Assembly (NCBI GenBank): GCA_045633505.1
Contig: JAZQYK010000051.1
Coordinates: 1-39,013 of the forward strand
Length of the DNA: 39,013 nt
Source of the DNA: Fimenecus sp045633505
GTDB lineage: Bacteria; Bacillota; Clostridia; Oscillospirales; Acutalibacteraceae
Direction: 5' to 3'
A model generated the notes under the pieces. The model was given only the letters and a program-made list of their open reading frames with translations, ran no database searches and was not told where the DNA came from. The position numbers and the translations under genes were made by a program. Below are positions 1-8,168 of this stretch, piece after piece; within the stretch, counting starts at the first letter, position 1; each line of letters starts with the position of its first letter.

Positions 1-110
1 GGAGATGTCACGAAGTGACAGAGGGGTTATTCAATTAAACAACAAACCCCTCAGTCTCGCATACGCTCGACAGCTCCCCTTTCAGGGGAGCCGAGAACCG
101 ACCATATTGG
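1..110. repeat. Palindromic MITE-like repeat, cut by window edge
   Basis: Non-coding stretch with three nested or adjacent inverted repeats: TGTCAC-GAA-GTGACA (6-20), GAGGGGTT (21-28) with AACCCCTC (45-52), and GCTCCCCT-TTC-AGGGGAGC (73-91). This stacked-hairpin structure resembles small dispersed repeats common in clostridial intergenic regions. The left end is outside the window, so its length and any target duplication cannot be seen. A TCAC-GAA-GTGA core recurs near 13920. Confidence 0.5.
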
Positions 111-153
111 TGTCATAAACATCCCGACAAATTCAAATTTACACAGCCATATA

Positions 154-181
154 AAAAGCGAGGTTTTTACACCTCGCTTTT
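154..181 (-). terminator. Intrinsic terminator of galT
   Basis: An 11-bp perfect stem (154-164 with 171-181) with a 6-nt loop. On the minus strand the hairpin is followed by a U-rich run. It lies 10 nt beyond the galT stop codon. Confidence 0.85.
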
Positions 182-190
182 CTTATCATT

Positions 191-1684
191 TCAGTTGTTT
201 ACACTCTCAATAAACTTTTTAAACTGTGCTCTGCCTTCTTCTGTTCTGTCAAACACACCGCATTGTTCAAGAATTGCCGAGAACACAAGTCCAATTTCGT
301 CACGAAGAATCTGGTCGCAATTATTAGCATTTATATTGCTATATTTCGCCTTAATTGTATCCACCCAATTGCTGTGCTTTGCAATTCTTTCGTCTGCCTT
401 AATATCTTTGTTTTCAAGAATAGCATCCTTTAAAAGTGCAATTTCTGTTTTAAGGCGAGATGGAAGCACCGCAAGTCCCATAACCTCAATAAGACCGATA
501 TTTTCTTTCTTAATGTTATGATATTCAGGGTGTGGATGATAATATCCGTCAGGATAATCAGGTGTTGTAATGTTGTTGCGAAGCACCAAATCAAGCTCGT
601 AACGACCATTCTTAAATCTTGCAATTGGTGTAATTGTATTATGAATTTCACCGTCAGTTACTGCAAAGATAAATGCGTCTTCGTCAGTATAATCACGCCA
701 CGTTGCAAGGATTTTACCTGCAAGAGCACAAGTCCTGTCAGTATCATCACCAATTAAGCGAATAACTGACATTGGCCACTTAACAATACCCGCTTTAACA
801 TCAGAAAAACCGTCAAAGCTGATTTCTTCTTCAATCTCTGCTCTTTCCATAGCAAAGCTATGGCTTCCGCCCTGAAAATGCTCATGTGTAAGAATCGAGC
901 CACCTGCAATTGGCAAGTCCGAATTTGAGCCAAGGAAATAATGAGGGAATTTCTTTACAAAATCAAAAAGTCTTCTGAATTTCTGTTCAGAAATCTTCAT
1001 TGGTGTGTGTGCCTCGTCAAATACAATGCAATGCTCGTTATAATAAACATAGGGTGAATACTGAAGAAAAGCATTAATACCATCAAGGCAGATTGGAATT
1101 ACTCTATGATTTTGACGGGCAGGATGATTAACACGACCTGCATAGCCTTCATTTTCTTTACAAAGCATACAAGTGGGATATGAGCTTTTCTCCATTTTTG
1201 TAGCCGCTGCAATAGCTTTTGGGTCCTTTTCAGGCTTTGCAAGGTTTATTGTAATATCAATGTCACCATATTGTGTCTTTGTTATCCATTTAACATCATT
1301 TTTAATTCTATATTCACGGATATAGTCAGATTTTCTTGCAATATGGTAATACCAATCAGTTGCCTCTTTTGGAGAAACTGCATATTTTTCGTTGAATATT
1401 CTGATTACCTCTGACGGTCTTGGTGTAATCGCACCCATAACCTTTGTGTCAAACAAATCTTTGTAAACAATTGAATCCTCACAAAGACCGTTTTCAACGG
1501 CGAAATCAAGAATTGTCTTTAAAATTTCTTCAAGGTCCTCGCTTTTTATTTCAGCATCATTCATTCCGTCCAAGCCGAGAATTTCAAGCACTCTGTTAGT
1601 TGCCCAAATTTCATCAGCCTTTTCGATTAGCCCCTCCTTAAGCGCAAATGCAACGAGAGATTTAATTGCCTCATAAATGTTCAT
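191..1684 (-). CDS. galT: UDP-glucose--hexose-1-phosphate uridylyltransferase (GalT, type 2)
   Basis: Transfers UMP between UDP-glucose and galactose-1-phosphate in the Leloir pathway of galactose use; cytoplasmic. The 497-aa length and the overall sequence fit the long Firmicutes-type GalT family rather than the roughly 350-aa E. coli type. The nucleotidyl-transfer signature is visible as THEHFQGG, preceded by a Gly-Gly-Ser turn, near residues 265-275. A second conserved block, YYHPHPEYHNIKKENIGLIEVMG, lies near residue 380. The ATG has a GGGGG ribosome binding site about 8 nt upstream. It appears monocistronic, with its own promoter at 1726-1753 and a terminator at 154-181. No galK or galE lies beside it in this window. 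Confidence 0.95.
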   Translation of the reverse strand: MNIYEAIKSLVAFALKEGLIEKADEIWATNRVLEILGLDGMNDAEIKSEDLEEILKTILDFAVENGLCEDSIVYKDLFDTKVMGAITPRPSEVIRIFNEKYAVSPKEATDWYYHIARKSDYIREYRIKNDVKWITKTQYGDIDITINLAKPEKDPKAIAAATKMEKSSYPTCMLCKENEGYAGRVNHPARQNHRVIPICLDGINAFLQYSPYVYYNEHCIVFDEAHTPMKISEQKFRRLFDFVKKFPHYFLGSNSDLPIAGGSILTHEHFQGGSHSFAMERAEIEEEISFDGFSDVKAGIVKWPMSVIRLIGDDTDRTCALAGKILATWRDYTDEDAFIFAVTDGEIHNTITPIARFKNGRYELDLVLRNNITTPDYPDGYYHPHPEYHNIKKENIGLIEVMGLAVLPSRLKTEIALLKDAILENKDIKADERIAKHSNWVDTIKAKYSNINANNCDQILRDEIGLVFSAILEQCGVFDRTEEGRAQFKKFIESVNN

Positions 1685-1725
1685 TGAAATACCCCCAAAT
1701 TTATTGGCAAAACTTTTCTATTATA

Positions 1726-1753
1726 ATTATAAAACTTTTTATTGGTTTTGCAA
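1726..1753 (-). promoter_or_regulatory. Probable sigma-A promoter of galT
   Basis: On the minus strand TTGCAA (1748-1753) is followed after 16 nt by TATAAT (1726-1731), about 40 nt ahead of the galT start. A second TATAAT overlaps just downstream. Confidence 0.5.
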
Positions 1754-1764
1754 TACCTTATAAA

Positions 1765-1796
1765 TAAAAAAGACGGCATTTTTCTCAAATACCGTC
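1765..1796 (-). terminator. Terminator at the end of the rnf-apbE operon
   Basis: Minus-strand stem of 10 bp with one G-U pair (1787-1796 with 1772-1781), a 5-nt loop and a following run of six U. It sits 8 nt beyond the apbE stop. Confidence 0.85.
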
Positions 1797-1803
1797 AATT
1801 TTT

Positions 1804-2850
1804 TTATTGCTTAAACGTAAAATTTTGAAATCCGTCGGAATAAAGCTGCTCACCGTCAGACATCACCCACATTGCCTCAACGTTTTCCATATTTTCAACA
1901 AGTTTTTTACCGTCCTCGTAATCCATAAGGAAAAGCGCCGTTGACAATGCATCGCCCAAGCCCGAGTCATCAGTTATAACTGACACAGATTTGTATTTTG
2001 TGCCCGGCATCAAGGTTTCGGGGTCGATTATATGATGAAAATTTTCGCCGTTTACCACGTAAAACCGTTGATACGAGCCACTTGTCACCAAGGATTCGCC
2101 TGCAAACTCAAGGACTTCAATAATGGGCTTTTCCTCGTTTTCCGTGTCAGGATTTTCAATGCCAACCTTCCATTTTGAGCCATCTGCCATTCCGATTGTA
2201 CGCACGTTTCCACCCACGTTAAGAAGATACCCCGTCACACCGTTTTCTTCCAGCCGCTGTGCTATTCTCTCCACTGCATAGCCCTTTGCAACAGCACCCA
2301 CGTCAAGCCTCATTTCAGGGTCAGCAAGATAAACCGTATTTTTTTCTTCATCAATAATGACGTCTTCGATATTGGTATGTTTTTCGGCTTCTTCAAGTTT
2401 TTCCATCGGTGGCAACTTTGCATTCACGGGGTCACGAAGTCCGTCATTGCGATAATTATGCCAGATTTTAAGCACACTGCCCATTGCAATATTCACGGCG
2501 CCGTTAGTTTCACCGTACATCTCTTTGGCAAACAAAAGCATATTGACAATCTCTTTATCAACGGTCACCACGTTATGCTGTCCGTTTTCGACTTGATTGA
2601 CGGTAGCAAGATTATTCACGTTGTCATAGCAATTGTAAATATCAAAAAGCATCTGATATTCCTCAAGCATCATTTTTATAGCAACGTTAACGTTGTCAAA
2701 ATCCTCTTGGGATTTTTCATAGCCGATAACCGTCGTTTCCGTATCAAAGAAATCGAAATAATAGGCCTGATATTTAGTTTTTTTATTACCGTCACATCCG
2801 CTTAAAAGCAGAATACTGACCGCAAGAAATATACTTAAAAACCTTTTCAT
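1804..2850 (-). CDS. apbE: FAD:protein FMN transferase, ApbE/FmnB-type lipoprotein
   Basis: Attaches FMN from FAD by a phosphoester bond to the Thr of (S/T)GAT-type motifs in exported flavoproteins. The N-terminus is a lipoprotein signal ending in LLLSGC with lipid-accepting Cys19, so it acts on the outer face of the membrane. ApbE motifs are present: DVGAVAKGYA (183-192), NVGGN (211-215) and HHIIDPETLMPGT near residue 265. The start at 2850 is preferred over an ATG six bases upstream because AGGGA then has proper spacing. It is the last gene of the rnf operon, behind RnfG, RnfD and a two-repeat lipoprotein that are its likely substrates. A hairpin upstream (2862-2891) may lower its expression relative to the rest. 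Confidence 0.93.
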   Translation of the reverse strand: MKRFLSIFLAVSILLLSGCDGNKKTKYQAYYFDFFDTETTVIGYEKSQEDFDNVNVAIKMMLEEYQMLFDIYNCYDNVNNLATVNQVENGQHNVVTVDKEIVNMLLFAKEMYGETNGAVNIAMGSVLKIWHNYRNDGLRDPVNAKLPPMEKLEEAEKHTNIEDVIIDEEKNTVYLADPEMRLDVGAVAKGYAVERIAQRLEENGVTGYLLNVGGNVRTIGMADGSKWKVGIENPDTENEEKPIIEVLEFAGESLVTSGSYQRFYVVNGENFHHIIDPETLMPGTKYKSVSVITDDSGLGDALSTALFLMDYEDGKKLVENMENVEAMWVMSDGEQLYSDGFQNFTFKQ

Positions 2851-2861
2851 AAACATTCCCT

Positions 2862-2891
2862 ACAAGAAAAAGGGTGCTTTTAACACCCTTT
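2862..2891 (-). terminator. Intercistronic hairpin/attenuator ahead of apbE
   Basis: Minus-strand stem AAAGGGTG (2884-2891) with CACCCTTT (2869-2876), 7-nt loop, then U-rich bases. It lies between the lipoprotein gene and apbE, so it probably gives partial termination or 3'-end protection. Confidence 0.6.
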
Positions 2892-2894
2892 ATT

Positions 2895-3953
2895 TTATGC
2901 GATTGTTGAAGCCTTAACCGTTGCGCCAACCATATCGCCGACTGCGATTGTGCAACCAGCCTTCTGAACATCTTCTGTACCTTGATAACCGTTAACAACA
3001 AGGGCAGAAATTTCATCAGCAGTTTTACCGATACAAGCATTTTCAAGCACTTCAGCCTGTTTATACCATTCAAGCACAACGCCGTCACCGTTAGCATCGG
3101 TGCCGTAAGCCGCCATATTATAATTGTCGCCAAGCTCTTTCTTCGTGCTGATTTCTGTTCTTGGTGTAAGAGCAACACCCTTTACATCAAACTCAACCGT
3201 GCTTGAGGCAATATCAATATAAGCATCTGTAACCTTTCCGTCAGATGAAAGGGTTACAACCGAAAACGTAAACGCGTTTTCAATTTCACCGTTTGCTTCA
3301 GCAGTTGCATCTTTGCCTGTGTAAGATGAAGCAAAACCGATTTTCAACGCATCATCCTTACCCGCAGTCGTTGGCTGTGCACCGTTGACTGCCTTTTCAA
3401 CCGCTTTAATGAAATCATAAGCATTGATTGTACATCCTGCAACGGCTAAATCGCCACTTGTTGAGCCTTCACCAGCCACGAAAGCCTTTAATTCGTCAAG
3501 AGTTTTTCCTTTTGCAATTTCACAGAAAGCATCTGCCTGTTCGAACCATTCAAGAACCTTTCCGTCACCGTTTTTATCCTGATAAATGCCATAGACAGAC
3601 ATCATATAGTCAAAGCCTTTTTCATATTTTGACATCACTGCCATTGGCTCTTTAACCTGACCTTTTACAGTAAAATTCACCGCATTTTCAATTGAGTCGA
3701 GCTTTAAATTAAGGATTTTTCCGTCATCGCCCAAAAGCACCGCCGCAACTGTTGTTGTAAGCCCTGCTTCACCGACAAATTCTTCATCTTCAGCATCTGC
3801 AGCCGTCATTGATGAAAAAGAACCAACACCAAGTTTTAATCCTGCAGTAACATTCTCTGCATTTTCGTCAGGGGTGTTTTCACCGCAGCCTGTAAAGCAA
3901 ACTACGGATAAAAGTAATATTGCAACTAATGTCAAGCATAAATATTTTTTCAT
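2895..3953 (-). CDS. Lipoprotein with two FMN_bind-like repeats (PplA-like?)
   Basis: A 352-aa exported protein with a lipobox ending at Cys23 (FTGC). The mature part is a tandem duplication with a period of exactly 160 residues: the first repeat contains NGDGKVLEWFEQA (128-140) and the second NGDGVVLEWYKQA (288-300). Each repeat ends in an FMN_bind-like tail with AGCT (172-175 and 332-335) followed by an amphipathic helix, in the place where covalent FMN domains have (S/T)GAT. The Thr that ApbE would modify is kept while Ala becomes Cys. Start at 3953 is chosen because AAAGGGAG sits 7 nt upstream; an in-frame start at 3989 would overlap the previous gene. By position between an EetB-like gene and apbE, I infer an extracellular flavin electron carrier. 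I do not recognise a named family with certainty. Confidence 0.7.
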   Translation of the reverse strand: MKKYLCLTLVAILLLSVVCFTGCGENTPDENAENVTAGLKLGVGSFSSMTAADAEDEEFVGEAGLTTTVAAVLLGDDGKILNLKLDSIENAVNFTVKGQVKEPMAVMSKYEKGFDYMMSVYGIYQDKNGDGKVLEWFEQADAFCEIAKGKTLDELKAFVAGEGSTSGDLAVAGCTINAYDFIKAVEKAVNGAQPTTAGKDDALKIGFASSYTGKDATAEANGEIENAFTFSVVTLSSDGKVTDAYIDIASSTVEFDVKGVALTPRTEISTKKELGDNYNMAAYGTDANGDGVVLEWYKQAEVLENACIGKTADEISALVVNGYQGTEDVQKAGCTIAVGDMVGATVKASTIA

Positions 3954-3978
3954 ATATACTCTCCCTTTATCGAGAAAT

Positions 3979-4482
3979 TTATATTTCAAGTTTTTCTGTC
4001 CTTTTCAAAAGATAAGCACCTGCAAGTCCAATAAATCCACCTGCAATTGTACCTGTTATGGCAAGGACAAGCATATAATAACCAATCTGTGCCGAGTCAA
4101 GCAAAAGCATTGCTACAAGCACCTGACCCAAGTTATGAAAAACTCCACCTGCAATACTGACACCAACTGTTGAAAAACGGTCGGTCTTTTTAAGGACAAC
4201 CATTATTAACAAGCTTAACCCCGCACCAGCAAGACTATAAGCCAACATCATAAAATTACCGAAAAGCATAGTCACGATTACCACTCTGAACAGTGACACG
4301 ACTGCCGTTTCTTTGATGCTGAATTTATAAAGCATAAAAATTATTATAATATTGGGAAGTCCCATTTTTATTCCCGGTACTGCTGAATATATGGGCGGTA
4401 AAATTGCTTCCACGTAAGAAAGCACAAGTGCCACCGTTGTCAGCACTCCTAAAACCGCTGTTTTTTTATCCTGAGTTTTCAT
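3979..4482 (-). CDS. Gx transporter family / EetB-like membrane protein
   Basis: A 167-aa protein with about five hydrophobic helices, matching the family annotated as Gx transporter or heptaprenyl diphosphate synthase component I (PF07456). In Listeria a member of this family, EetB, belongs to the flavin-based extracellular electron transfer locus. Here it follows the NusG-II gene, with one base between that gene's stop and this start, and precedes the two-repeat lipoprotein. The Shine-Dalgarno is weak, so translation is probably coupled to the upstream gene. Its biochemical role is unknown; quinone or isoprenoid handling, or electron passage through the membrane, are possibilities. Confidence 0.8.
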   Translation of the reverse strand: MKTQDKKTAVLGVLTTVALVLSYVEAILPPIYSAVPGIKMGLPNIIIIFMLYKFSIKETAVVSLFRVVIVTMLFGNFMMLAYSLAGAGLSLLIMVVLKKTDRFSTVGVSIAGGVFHNLGQVLVAMLLLDSAQIGYYMLVLAITGTIAGGFIGLAGAYLLKRTEKLEI

Positions 4483-4483
4483 A

Positions 4484-4864
4484 TCAAACTACCACATCTA
4501 AATTATCTGTTTTTTCTGAAATTTCTATCACCAACTTATGTGGCAAACAAACGATAGTTTCACCGTCTTTTGAAATTTCTCTGTGCTTTTCGCACACCAA
4601 GTCAGGACAGGTGGCATTTTTAACGCTGACCTTACCTGATTTTATAACGAGAGTATTACTGCCCCATTCAGTTTCAATTACCTTTTCAACATCTGAATGT
4701 ATTGAATATCGGGCAGTTTCAACTCCGTCAATAAGTATAATAACACTATTCCCCTCTGCCCTGCTGAAATTCAGTATGAAAAGTCCTGCAATCGCAAGAA
4801 TAATTATTACAGCAAACAGAATTATATCATTTCGACGCTTCGGGGATAATTCAGTCCTTGACAT
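4484..4864 (-). CDS. NusG domain II-containing protein (EetA-like)
   Basis: A 126-aa protein with a single N-terminal membrane helix (about residues 12-30) and an extracytoplasmic beta domain of the NusG-II type (PF07009), recognisable from the DGVETARYSI segment and the CPDLVCEKH...CLPHKLVIEI pattern. The two cysteine-containing loops are typical of the family. It is related to EetA of Gram-positive extracellular electron transfer loci. The start codon overlaps the rnfB stop (TAATG), which couples its translation to the Rnf core. It lies directly ahead of the EetB-like gene. Function is inferred from context only. Confidence 0.82.
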   Translation of the reverse strand: MSRTELSPKRRNDIILFAVIIILAIAGLFILNFSRAEGNSVIILIDGVETARYSIHSDVEKVIETEWGSNTLVIKSGKVSVKNATCPDLVCEKHREISKDGETIVCLPHKLVIEISEKTDNLDVVV

Positions 4865-5679
4865 TAAATAATTTTACCTTCTTCAAAGTTTGTTATCTTA
4901 ATGCAATGTGATGGACAGACACCTGCACATTCACCACAGCCCGTACATTTATCATAATCAATTACTGCAAGATTATCAATAACCGTAATCGCACCGTGTG
5001 GGCAAGTCTTTTCACATCTCTTACAACCTATACAAGCATTTTGACAATGTCTCTTTGCCACAGCACCCTTTTCTTTATTGTTACACATAACAACAACTCT
5101 ATGCTTTCTTGGAACAAAAGAAATAAGGTCCTTTGGACAGGTTTTAACGCACATTCCGCAACCGATGCAAAGCTCGGAATTTACACGTGCAACACCGTCT
5201 TCCATACAGATTGCGTTGACAGGACAAGCCTTTGCACAGTCACCGCATCCAACACAACCGAAACGGCAAGAGAACGGTCCGCCATAAACCAATGCAGTTG
5301 CACGGCAAGTGTTCATTCCGCGATAAATTGCCTTCTGACCGGTTGCTTCAATATGACCGTTACAATTTACAAATGCAACCTTTGGCTCTTCAGCAGTAAC
5401 CTCAACTCCCAATACCTCTGAAAGCTGAGCTGCAACGTCAGCCGCACCCGGAATACAAAGGTTTGGCTCTGCCTTACCCTCAGCCAATGCACGAGCATAA
5501 GCATCACAACCTGCAAATCCACAAGCACCACAGTTAGCACCCGGAAGACATTCACGAATTTTAAGTGTTCTTTCTTCTTCCTTAAAGCCGAAGAAATGCT
5601 CGGCAAGGGCTAAAAGAATACCTGCCACAAGGCCGATTGCCGCAACCACTAAAAACGGAGTAAGAACTTCATTTAACAT
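4864..5679 (-). CDS. rnfB: Rnf complex subunit B, polyferredoxin
   Basis: Electron-input subunit of the Rnf complex; takes electrons from reduced ferredoxin. After an N-terminal membrane helix there is the CxxCxxxxC-x16-C cluster of the RnfB/Fe-S domain (C50, C53, C58, C75). Four CxxCxxCxxxCP ferredoxin motifs follow, starting at C142, C171, C216 and C245. Five [4Fe-4S] sites are therefore visible, more than in the short proteobacterial RnfB and consistent with clostridial versions. AAAGGAGGAG precedes the ATG. It is the last core subunit of the CDGEAB order, 14 nt after rnfA. Confidence 0.96.
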   Translation of the reverse strand: MLNEVLTPFLVVAAIGLVAGILLALAEHFFGFKEEERTLKIRECLPGANCGACGFAGCDAYARALAEGKAEPNLCIPGAADVAAQLSEVLGVEVTAEEPKVAFVNCNGHIEATGQKAIYRGMNTCRATALVYGGPFSCRFGCVGCGDCAKACPVNAICMEDGVARVNSELCIGCGMCVKTCPKDLISFVPRKHRVVVMCNNKEKGAVAKRHCQNACIGCKRCEKTCPHGAITVIDNLAVIDYDKCTGCGECAGVCPSHCIKITNFEEGKII

Positions 5680-5693
5680 AATTTTCTCCTCCT

Positions 5694-6293
5694 TTAAGCA
5701 AACAAGTTATCAACAACACCCTCAAAGCCAAAGAAAGCCAATGACAAGAAGGATGCCGCAATAAGCGTTACGGGAAGTCCCTTTAAACTTTCAGGGATTT
5801 CACTTTCGTCAATTCTTGAACGGATACCTGCGAAAAGCACCATTGCAAGAAGGAAACCGAGTCCTACACCCAACGAGCTTACAAGTGATTCCACGAAGTT
5901 ATAACCGTCAGAAATATTGTTGATTGTTACACCAAGCACTGCACAGTTTGTGGTGATAAGTGGAAGATAAACACCAAGACTCTTGTGAAGTGCTGGAATA
6001 AACTTTTTAAGAATGATTTCAATAAACTGAACAAGCGCTGCGATAATGAGAATGAATACAATTGTCTGCATATATTCAAATCCCATTTTTTCAAGAATGA
6101 ATTTCTGAATTGGCCACGTAGCCGCAGTTGCCATAATCATAACAAAGATAACTGCAACGCCCATACCTGCCGCCTGATTAAGTTTTTTAGAAACGCCAAG
6201 GAAAGGACAAATACCAAGGAATTGGCGAAGAACGTAGTTGTCAACAAGAACGGATGACATTAAGATTACTACTAAAATTTTAAAGCTTTCCAT
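5694..6293 (-). CDS. rnfA: Rnf complex subunit A, membrane protein
   Basis: Six-helix integral membrane subunit homologous to RnfE and NqrE, forming part of the electron and ion path with the membrane 2Fe-2S site. The family signatures VDNYVLRQFLGICPFLGVSK near the start and TNCAVLGV in the middle hold the conserved cysteines. Start 6293 (MESFKIL) is preferred over the in-frame start at 6311 because GGGAGGAG lies just upstream and this leaves only a 2-nt gap after the rnfE stop. The length of 199 aa matches the family. Confidence 0.96.
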   Translation of the reverse strand: MESFKILVVILMSSVLVDNYVLRQFLGICPFLGVSKKLNQAAGMGVAVIFVMIMATAATWPIQKFILEKMGFEYMQTIVFILIIAALVQFIEIILKKFIPALHKSLGVYLPLITTNCAVLGVTINNISDGYNFVESLVSSLGVGLGFLLAMVLFAGIRSRIDESEIPESLKGLPVTLIAASFLSLAFFGFEGVVDNLFA

Positions 6294-6295
6294 AA

Positions 6296-6991
6296 TCAGT
6301 TCTCCTCCCATTCTGTTTCATAACCACAAGTACTTGAAGCACACATGTGAGCTGACGGACAGCCTTCACAAGAGAAACTCTTTTTCTTGATAAGTTTACC
6401 CTTTGTAATCACGTTAACAAGGGCTATAAGGAAGCCGTAAACCATCATACCGCCCGGAGCTTTGATGAGAATATCAATTGTGTGGTCCTTAATAAACGGA
6501 ATTTCTATTCCTGCAAACATACCCGCACCGAAAACCTCACGGATTGTTGCCATTAAAACAAGAGCAATTGTGAAGCCGATGCCCATTCCGATACCGTCAA
6601 GAATTGATTTTCCAACACTGTTTTTACCTGCAAACATCTCAGCTCGGCCAAGAATGATACAGTTAACGGTAATAAGCGCCAAATAAACGCCCAACAATTC
6701 GTAAAGTTCAGGCATAAATGCGTGCATTACCATCTGAACAATCGTAACGAAACCTGCAATAATAACAATATAGCAAGGAATTCTTACTGTGTCAGGAATA
6801 ACCTTACGAAGCATTGAAATTACAGCGTTTGAGCAAATCAGCACCGCCGCCGCCGCAAGTCCCATTGCCACCGCACCGATTACGGTTGTTGTAACCGCAA
6901 GTGTGGGACAAGTACCGAGAATTAACACGAATACGGGGTTTTCAAGGAGAATACCTTTAAATAAAATTGACATATTATTATCTTTTTTCAT
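6296..6991 (-). CDS. rnfE: Rnf complex subunit E, membrane protein
   Basis: Second member of the RnfA/RnfE pair, with inverted topology in the membrane. Conserved cysteine blocks LGTCPTLAVTT (near residue 30) and TVNCIILGRAE (near residue 108) are present. The C-terminal tail carries a Cys-rich end (CEGCPSAHMCASSTCGYE) beyond the core fold, which is odd and could bind a metal or cluster. The start at 6991 (MKKDNN) has AAAGGAG eight bases upstream; an ATG at 7000 is too close to that site. Confidence 0.95.
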   Translation of the reverse strand: MKKDNNMSILFKGILLENPVFVLILGTCPTLAVTTTVIGAVAMGLAAAAVLICSNAVISMLRKVIPDTVRIPCYIVIIAGFVTIVQMVMHAFMPELYELLGVYLALITVNCIILGRAEMFAGKNSVGKSILDGIGMGIGFTIALVLMATIREVFGAGMFAGIEIPFIKDHTIDILIKAPGGMMVYGFLIALVNVITKGKLIKKKSFSCEGCPSAHMCASSTCGYETEWEEN

Positions 6992-6992
6992 T

Positions 6993-8168
6993 TCAAGCAT
7001 CTCCTTTCAAAATATTTAAAGCAACGAAGATTTTTCCGATTGCTCTCTTGTAACCGTCAGTTGTGACAGTTGCACCGCTGATTGCATCAATTTCTGAATA
7101 ATCCTTTTCTGTCTTACCGTTGAACTGGTTATAGAAATCAGGATTTGCACATTCAGAGCCGATGCCGTCACTTTCTTTCTGTGAGGTTGTCTCACAAGCG
7201 ATTATTTCGCCATCAGCAGTAACTGAAGCGGTGATATAAATATATTCACCCGACGGCTGACCGTAGCTGTCGCCCCATTTGCCGTATCCCGAAGCACGAA
7301 GCTCGAATAAATAGTTACCGCTGTTTGTTTTATATGCCTTCAAAACGTTGTTTGGCATATTTTCATATTTAGTTAAATCTATTTCTTCCTTTGTTGATTC
7401 TGCAACGATTTTTGCAGAGCTTTGAGCAATTGCTTTTTCAGCGTCAGTTGCTGATGAAATCACGTTGCCGTCTTTATCGGTTGCAACAAAACTTTCACCG
7501 ATTACAAACACAAAGCCCGTAGCGTTATTTGCAGTGTAAACCGCTGAAACACCTGAAAGTTTTTCAACCATAAACCACTTTGAGAATTTACCTTCTGCCT
7601 GCGGTAACGCGGTATTCAAAGCATCAACGATTTTTTCATCTTCACCGCGAAGGTCAACTGAACCGCCGTTTAAAATCACAAATGCATTAAGCGCATCTTT
7701 AACAGCAGTTTTATATCCCATTGTTGTCTTTGTTGCACCTGCAACGGTTGCAACATCACCAATTGTGTCAAGATTTGTGCCAATTACTTTGTCACCATAA
7801 GTTTTTTCTTCGCCAAGAGTTTCACCGCTTGAAAGACAGGTTGCACCAACCACGTTACCTTCAGCGTCAACGCCGCACATAATCACCATTCCCGATGAAT
7901 AACCCGTGACTTCCATCTGGAAAACATATCCGCCGTTTTTCTCGGAATAAGCGCCCGTAATACTGTCAGGCAACTCGTATTGAGCGACGTCAATCGCCTC
8001 AAAGCCTTCACCGTTTGGATAAACCACAAGCAAAGCGTCGTTTGCGGCAGCGGCTTCGTTTTCGCTGATTGTGGGAGCAGTAAAATAATTTGTAACTGCC
8101 ATCAATGCTGAAACTACTGCGCAAATCAGGGTAAGAGCGATAATACTTTTTAAATATTTCTTAATCAT
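6993..8168 (-). CDS. rnfG: Rnf complex subunit G with two FMN-binding domains
   Basis: Extracytoplasmic flavoprotein subunit of Rnf, anchored by an N-terminal helix (about residues 8-26). Most RnfG proteins are near 200 aa with one FMN_bind domain; this one has 391 aa and two. Domain 1 has GETLGEE (115-121) and AGAT (143-146). Domain 2 has the KESDGIGSE block (331-339) and SGAT (364-367). The Thr of each is the expected attachment site of covalent FMN, placed there by ApbE. Start 8168 is set by GGAGGT 7 nt upstream; the gene overlaps the end of rnfD by 8 bases. The duplication gives the complex an extra flavin on the outer face. Confidence 0.93.
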   Translation of the reverse strand: MIKKYLKSIIALTLICAVVSALMAVTNYFTAPTISENEAAAANDALLVVYPNGEGFEAIDVAQYELPDSITGAYSEKNGGYVFQMEVTGYSSGMVIMCGVDAEGNVVGATCLSSGETLGEEKTYGDKVIGTNLDTIGDVATVAGATKTTMGYKTAVKDALNAFVILNGGSVDLRGEDEKIVDALNTALPQAEGKFSKWFMVEKLSGVSAVYTANNATGFVFVIGESFVATDKDGNVISSATDAEKAIAQSSAKIVAESTKEEIDLTKYENMPNNVLKAYKTNSGNYLFELRASGYGKWGDSYGQPSGEYIYITASVTADGEIIACETTSQKESDGIGSECANPDFYNQFNGKTEKDYSEIDAISGATVTTDGYKRAIGKIFVALNILKGDA

